From Eubacterium sp. UBA4343 (GTDB taxonomy: Bacteria > Bacillota > Clostridia > Lachnospirales > Lachnospiraceae): DNA of 17,880 bases. The translations under genes and the position numbers were made by a program. The notes under the pieces are model-generated. The model saw nothing but the letters and a program-made list of their open reading frames with translations. It had not been told where the DNA came from and ran no database searches. The stretch spans positions 1 to 17,880 of the forward strand of contig DGTF01000017.1 of NCBI GenBank assembly GCA_002394235.1, read 5' to 3'. How positions within the stretch are numbered: the first letter of the stretch is position 1; each line of letters starts with the position of its first letter. This document shows positions 14,944-17,880 of this stretch, one piece after another.

Positions 14944-14959
14944 ACATATATTTGTATGT
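14944..14959. promoter_or_regulatory. Possible operator dyad for the antitoxin
   Basis: ACATA and TATGT form a perfect inverted repeat around TATTTG, just downstream of the predicted transcription start. RelB/DinJ-type antitoxins normally repress their own promoter through such palindromes. That this dyad is the site is inferred from position and symmetry only. Confidence 0.4.
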
Positions 14960-14987
14960 GAAATGAATAAAATTAGGAGGGGGAATC

Positions 14988-15302
14988 ATGGCAGAACAGG
15001 CGTTGATCCAATTTCGTGTGGATAAGGACTTAAAGCAGGAAGTTGCGGATATCTGTGACGCTCTGGGAACGGATATGCCGACCGTCTTCCGTATGTGTAT
15101 GAAACAGATCAAGATCGTCAGGGGAATCCCGTTTTCCACAAAGCTGCCGGAAACGGTGGTAACCAGATCTGAGGCACTGAATGCTTTCGACCAGCTGCGT
15201 CAGGAAGCGGCAGGGGCCCCTGAGATGAGCCTTGATGAGATCAATGAAGAGATTGCGGCGGCCCGGGCGGAGAGAAAGGACGGAAAGGCGGCTGTACTAT
15301 GA
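14988..15302 (+). CDS. RelB/DinJ-family antitoxin
   Basis: A 104-residue protein that should neutralise the downstream PIN toxin and repress the operon. The N-terminus has the ribbon-helix-helix pattern of this family: a beta strand (ALIQFRVDKDLK), helix (QEVADICDALGTD) and second helix (MPTVFRMCMKQI), with the family-typical phrase after it, VRGIPFSTKLP. The C-terminal third (SLDEINEEIAAARAER) is a charged helix suited to wrapping the toxin. The start is secured by AGGAGG (14975-14980) seven bases before the ATG. Its stop overlaps the next ATG (ATGA at 15299), so the pair is coupled. RelB/DinJ proteins usually pair with RelE/YafQ folds; here the partner is a PIN protein. Confidence 0.88.
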   Translation: MAEQALIQFRVDKDLKQEVADICDALGTDMPTVFRMCMKQIKIVRGIPFSTKLPETVVTRSEALNAFDQLRQEAAGAPEMSLDEINEEIAAARAERKDGKAAVL

Positions 15303-15742
15303 AATGTTGTGCTGTTGTCGATACAAACGTACTCGTTGCAGCACTTCTTTCCAAAAGGGATGATTCAGCGACTGTCCGGGTAATTCGGGGCATGATCTCC
15401 GGGGAGTTCATCCCTCTGTACCATGAAGATATTCTGGCGGAATATGAAGATGTGCTGCACAGAAAGAAAAAGTATGATCTCTCCGAAAGTGCGATACAGA
15501 CAGTGCTGAATGCAATCCGCCAGTTTGGAATCGAGGTATTCCCGAAACCAACCGGTGAAATTTTCATCGATGAAGATGATATCATCTTTTATGAAGTCGC
15601 CATGGAGAAGCGTGAAGACAACGCCTATCTTGTCACGGGAAACATGAAGCACTATCCCGTACGGGATTTCATCGTGACTCCGGCGGAAATGGTCGCAATA
15701 CTGGAAGAGAAAAAAGCGCAGGAACGTAAAGAAAAAGAATAA
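15299..15742 (+). CDS. PIN-domain ribonuclease toxin
   Basis: A 147-residue protein of the putative toxin-antitoxin PIN group (COG1569-like). It should be a magnesium-dependent ribonuclease that stops growth when the antitoxin is lost; its RNA target is unknown. Acidic PIN residues are visible: D8 in VVDTNVLVAALLSK, E48 in DILAEYEDVL, and D93/D94 in FIDEDDIIFYEVA, followed by the conserved YLVTGNMKHYP segment (residues 110-120). The Lys/Glu-rich tail (EEKKAQERKEKE) is unusual but short. It overlaps the antitoxin by the ATGA junction, with its ribosome site inside that gene, and is followed 38 bp later by a strong terminator. All key acidic positions seem present, so it is probably active. Confidence 0.88.
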   Translation: MKCCAVVDTNVLVAALLSKRDDSATVRVIRGMISGEFIPLYHEDILAEYEDVLHRKKKYDLSESAIQTVLNAIRQFGIEVFPKPTGEIFIDEDDIIFYEVAMEKREDNAYLVTGNMKHYPVRDFIVTPAEMVAILEEKKAQERKEKE

Positions 15743-15780
15743 ACATGATTACAGAAACGGGCAAACCATATTGCAATGAA

Positions 15781-15825
15781 ACACAGCCGCGGCATCTGAT
15801 CCAGATGCCGCGGCTGTGTATTTTT
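15781..15825 (+). terminator. Rho-independent terminator of the toxin-antitoxin operon
   Basis: A perfect 17-bp stem, ACACAGCCGCGGCATCT (15781-15797) with AGATGCCGCGGCTGTGT (15803-15819), a GATCC loop and then ATTTTT. It begins 38 bp after the toxin stop. The following 15826-16088 stretch holds no gene I can support. Confidence 0.92.
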
Positions 15826-16088
15826 CAGGCATTTGCCTGTGAAGGTTTCCTGTCGTTCCGTAATCAGGGTGCAGAGTGAAGCGGGCTGTGAGAGTCATTC
15901 GTAAGCATCAAATCTTACGTGTATTTCTCCAAAGTATACCAACAGGCATCCTACAAACAGTAATCATTCTCCCGGAGGTGCTCATTCGATGACGATGGTG
16001 TCATCCCCGGATACCGTTCTGCTTATTCTGTAATTGAGATAGCGGTCTTAATACTGGAAGCGGACGAGGGTGATATATCCATGCAGGC

Positions 16089-17378
16089 TCACAGGGTGGT
16101 AATAATCTGCTTTCTTCGTTTGGCGGAAGTGTAGGCGTCCTTGAAAGTTTTTTTGATGCCGCCGCCCAGCATAATATTCATGGGGGCGACGATTCCGTCG
16201 ATGATCAGAATCCCCCTGTAGGGGAGGATGGTCGTGTCGATGAGGAGCGGCACCGGGTAGTAGGAAAACATTTCCTCCAGGCTTGATTGTATGCCGCGCA
16301 CCTGATAGACAGCATTGTTGTCGATGGAGATCAGGATCGATCCTTTTTTCAGATTGCGTTCGAGGACGAAACGGCCATCGACGAGTTTTTTCCATCCGGC
16401 GACAATAGACCGGTGTTCCTGAGCCAGACCGCCGCCTTTTTCCTTCAGATAGTCATCAATGAGGGATAGGTTTTGCGTCAGGGCACAGGATATTTCTTTT
16501 ACAGCTTCCGGGTCCAGATCCTCCGGAGAGCGAAGGTCGCGCAGGTCGTTGATGTGGAGCTTCATGTTGACATAATCCAGGAGCGGGAGCCAGAGTTTGT
16601 AAAAAAGCTTCCCGTCCTCCTCAGGGAGAATGGCGGAGGCATCTGTGATCGGGGGAAGCTCCACAGCTGGAGCAGGATCCTGCGCTTCTGTATGCGCATT
16701 CTCAGCAGCAGTCACGGATTGCGGTATTCCTTCCTGAGTCTCCTTAGATGCAGCTTCGCCCAGCAGTGCATCGCCCGTCTGTATATCCGCAGCAACAGTT
16801 TCAGTCTCAGCCTGCAGCCATTTGATTTCCTGCAGCTCCGAGTCCAGATTATCAAAAAACCACTCGTTGTCCCAGGAGGTCATGTTCGCGAGCTTGTCCA
16901 GACGATCCCGGAAGTGAGCAGCCAGGCGTCTTCCTTCTGTCGGATCCTTGATCTGATTAAAAGCTCTGATCATTGCCTGGATCATGTGCTCAACACTGCT
17001 GAAGAGGGAATCCGGCAGACGTCTGTAATCGGAGATGATCTCCGCTCCGTATTCTATGAAGCTCAGGCGCAGGTCGATCAGGCTCTCCGCAGAGGGACCG
17101 ATTTTTTCAAAATTATTGATGGCCGTTCTGGCCGCGTCGAGATTGAGCCGCGCATTTCCGGAATTTGTGTAAAATCCCTTGCGGATCTTTTCCTTCGCCT
17201 CTGAGAGAAGAGCCTTTTCATAGGCCTCGCCGCCCATCCGGATATTCAGATAGGACGCGGCGTCGGGGCAGTCTTTGTAGAGCCCCTCGAGCAGAGCTGC
17301 CAGATCTTCTCTGCTGTAACCACGCAGCTCTTTTCGAAACTGAGCAGCGGTGAGTTTTCGGATCTTTATGCCGGCCAT
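16089..17378 (-). CDS. Uncharacterised two-domain protein, N-terminal half DUF6155-like
   Basis: A 429-residue cytoplasmic protein with no signal peptide or clear membrane segment. Residues about 1-195 are helical and begin IRKLTAAQFRKELRGYSREDLAALLEGLYKD-like (split here for brevity at LRGYSRED), the pattern of DUF6155 proteins. Residues about 200-250 are a Glu/Ala/Thr/Pro-rich linker. Residues about 255-429 form a second domain with FYKLWLPLLDYVN at its start, GWKKLVDGRFVL in the middle and LPYRGILIIDG near its end, resembling an uncharacterised domain common in Clostridia. The start at 17378 is supported by GGAGG 5 bases upstream. No biochemical role can be assigned, and the neighbours give no hint. 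The DUF6155 match is from memory of its opening motif and needs a profile search. Confidence 0.85.
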   Translation of the reverse strand: MAGIKIRKLTAAQFRKELRGYSREDLAALLEGLYKDCPDAASYLNIRMGGEAYEKALLSEAKEKIRKGFYTNSGNARLNLDAARTAINNFEKIGPSAESLIDLRLSFIEYGAEIISDYRRLPDSLFSSVEHMIQAMIRAFNQIKDPTEGRRLAAHFRDRLDKLANMTSWDNEWFFDNLDSELQEIKWLQAETETVAADIQTGDALLGEAASKETQEGIPQSVTAAENAHTEAQDPAPAVELPPITDASAILPEEDGKLFYKLWLPLLDYVNMKLHINDLRDLRSPEDLDPEAVKEISCALTQNLSLIDDYLKEKGGGLAQEHRSIVAGWKKLVDGRFVLERNLKKGSILISIDNNAVYQVRGIQSSLEEMFSYYPVPLLIDTTILPYRGILIIDGIVAPMNIMLGGGIKKTFKDAYTSAKRRKQIITTL

Positions 17379-17419
17379 ACGGACCTCCGTTTATTATTGA
17401 ATGTGGTTTGGTTAAGTGC

Positions 17420-17425
17420 ATCATA
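17420..17425 (-). promoter_or_regulatory. Weak candidate -10 box for the 429-residue gene
   Basis: On the minus strand, TATGAT lies about 40 bases before the ATG at 17378. The best upstream hexamer, TGAACA at 16-bp spacing, is only a partial match to TTGACA and overlaps the arm of the hairpin cluster beyond 17441. Confidence 0.25.
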
Positions 17426-17440
17426 CAAAAAGGTTGGTAA

Positions 17441-17608
17441 TTGTTCAGCACCCCCGGGATTGCAGGTGCTTTGCACCTGCAATCCCGGGCTGACAACAGA
17501 CCGTTTTACGGTCTCCCTGTTGTCGCACCAACAGGAATGTGTCTCATTTGTCCAAAATGCTCGCATTTTTGTCCTGCATGATGCCCATTCCTGCGGGGGC
17601 TGAACAGA
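17441..17608. repeat. Dense multi-hairpin element
   Basis: Outer, imperfect arms GTTCAGCACCCCCG (from 17443) and CGGGGGCTGAACAG (ending about 17606) enclose at least four inner stems. These are CCCGGGATTGCAGGTGC with its perfect 17-bp complement (17453-17489, TTT loop), AGACCG/CGGTCT (17498-17514), CCTGTTG/CAACAGG (17516-17535) and AAAATGC/GCATTTT (17554-17569). An AGGAATG/CATTCCT pair encloses the last stem. It could be a structured RNA, a MITE or an attachment-like palindrome. Short reading frames across it are not credible genes. Confidence 0.6.
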
Positions 17609-17689
17609 TACAAATATTGTAAATAAAGGCGCTGATTTCGTAAAGAAGCAAATGGAGGGGATGCATAACAGATTGAGTTAAGAGACAAA

Positions 17690-17749
17690 GGGGACGGTCC
17701 TTCCCGGCACATTTTTGATTTTCAAAACGTGCCGGGAAGGACTGTCCCC
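17690..17749. repeat. Long REP/MITE-like hairpin
   Basis: Two 21-bp arms, beginning GGGGACGGTCC (17690) and ending GGACTGTCCCC (17749), pair with a single G-T wobble. The 18-nt loop itself can pair (TTTTGA with TCAAAA). Similar GGGGAC-type palindromes occur as dispersed extragenic repeats, in some genomes beside Y1 (REP-associated) transposases. No such transposase is in the window. Confidence 0.6.
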
Positions 17750-17803
17750 AATGTGGGCCAAATAACATCGAATAAATATCAACTTAATACAGAACCACAA
17801 TAA

Positions 17804-17839
17804 AACTATTGCCTTGTAATAGTTCAAAAATTTTTTGAA
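17804..17839. repeat. AT-rich palindromes at the right end
   Basis: AACTATT/AATAGTT is a perfect 7-bp stem (17804-17824), followed at once by TTCAAAAA/TTTTTTGAA symmetry (17823-17839). TTTGAAAACTGAATAG after it resembles a boxA-type antitermination sequence found in rRNA leaders and spacers. No rRNA is present in the window, so this is only a resemblance. Confidence 0.35.
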
Positions 17840-17880
17840 AACTGAATAGTGAACTGCCTTGTATGTGGAACGGATTTAGG

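Noticed and set aside
16473..17204. 243-residue plus-strand frame
   Set aside because: It is antisense to the 429-residue gene, which has a good ribosome site and protein-like composition.
17397..17768. Small frames across the hairpin-rich right end
   Set aside because: They follow palindromes on both strands and contain no conserved-looking sequence.
1..17880. tRNA, rRNA genes and known riboswitches
   Set aside because: I saw no tRNA cloverleaf with a T-loop GTTCRANNC pattern, no rRNA core sequence and no familiar riboswitch motif, although this was judged by eye only.

Overview
The window looks like chromosomal DNA of a gut-type member of the Clostridia, most likely Lachnospiraceae or a close relative. 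The evidence is the giant Cna-B/SpaA surface protein with an LPxTG-like wall anchor, strong AGGAGG-type ribosome sites, an ISAs1-type transposase and a RelB/PIN toxin-antitoxin pair. Genus and species cannot be set from the sequence alone.

Layout. Positions 1-769 hold no convincing gene: short hairpins, a strong 16-bp stem-loop (216-252), a 65-bp tandem repeat (251 to about 437), then an AT-rich stretch with the probable promoter of the giant gene. Positions 770-12136 are one uninterrupted 3788-residue gene for a secreted, probably wall-anchored adhesin. In order it has a membrane-spanning signal, Cys/His-rich repeats, an acidic 12-residue tandem repeat, an adhesin-like head, a duplicated module ending in SFS-[IV]-Y, beta-trefoil-like repeats, a fibro-slime/PA14-like domain, many Cna-B/SpaA Ig-like stalk modules, and an LPNSG sorting signal. 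Positions 12137-13030 are non-coding or gene debris, rich in hairpins and nested inverted repeats.

Positions 13033-14364 (minus) encode an ISAs1-family transposase broken by one in-frame TAA. It is preceded, with a 19-bp overlap, by a 127-residue unknown reading frame. A stem-loop at 14772-14811 shares its arm sequence with the inverted-repeat structure at 12668-12835, so the 2.1-kb segment between them is bracketed by matching inverted sequences.

Positions 14902-15825 form a self-contained toxin-antitoxin operon: a near-consensus sigma-A promoter, a possible operator, a RelB/DinJ-type antitoxin, a PIN-type toxin overlapping it by ATGA, and a strong terminator. Positions 16089-17378 (minus) encode an uncharacterised 429-residue protein with two domains joined by a low-complexity linker. 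Its N-terminal half resembles DUF6155. Positions 17379-17880 carry a dense multi-hairpin region (about 17441-17608), a long REP/MITE-like hairpin (17690-17749), and an AT-rich end.

Overall this is an accessory region: a very large host- or surface-interaction protein, a decayed insertion sequence, palindromic elements and a toxin-antitoxin module. The genes do not form one pathway. The most unusual items are the domain architecture of the giant protein, with apparent loss of isopeptide chemistry in several stalk modules, and the nested palindromic elements.
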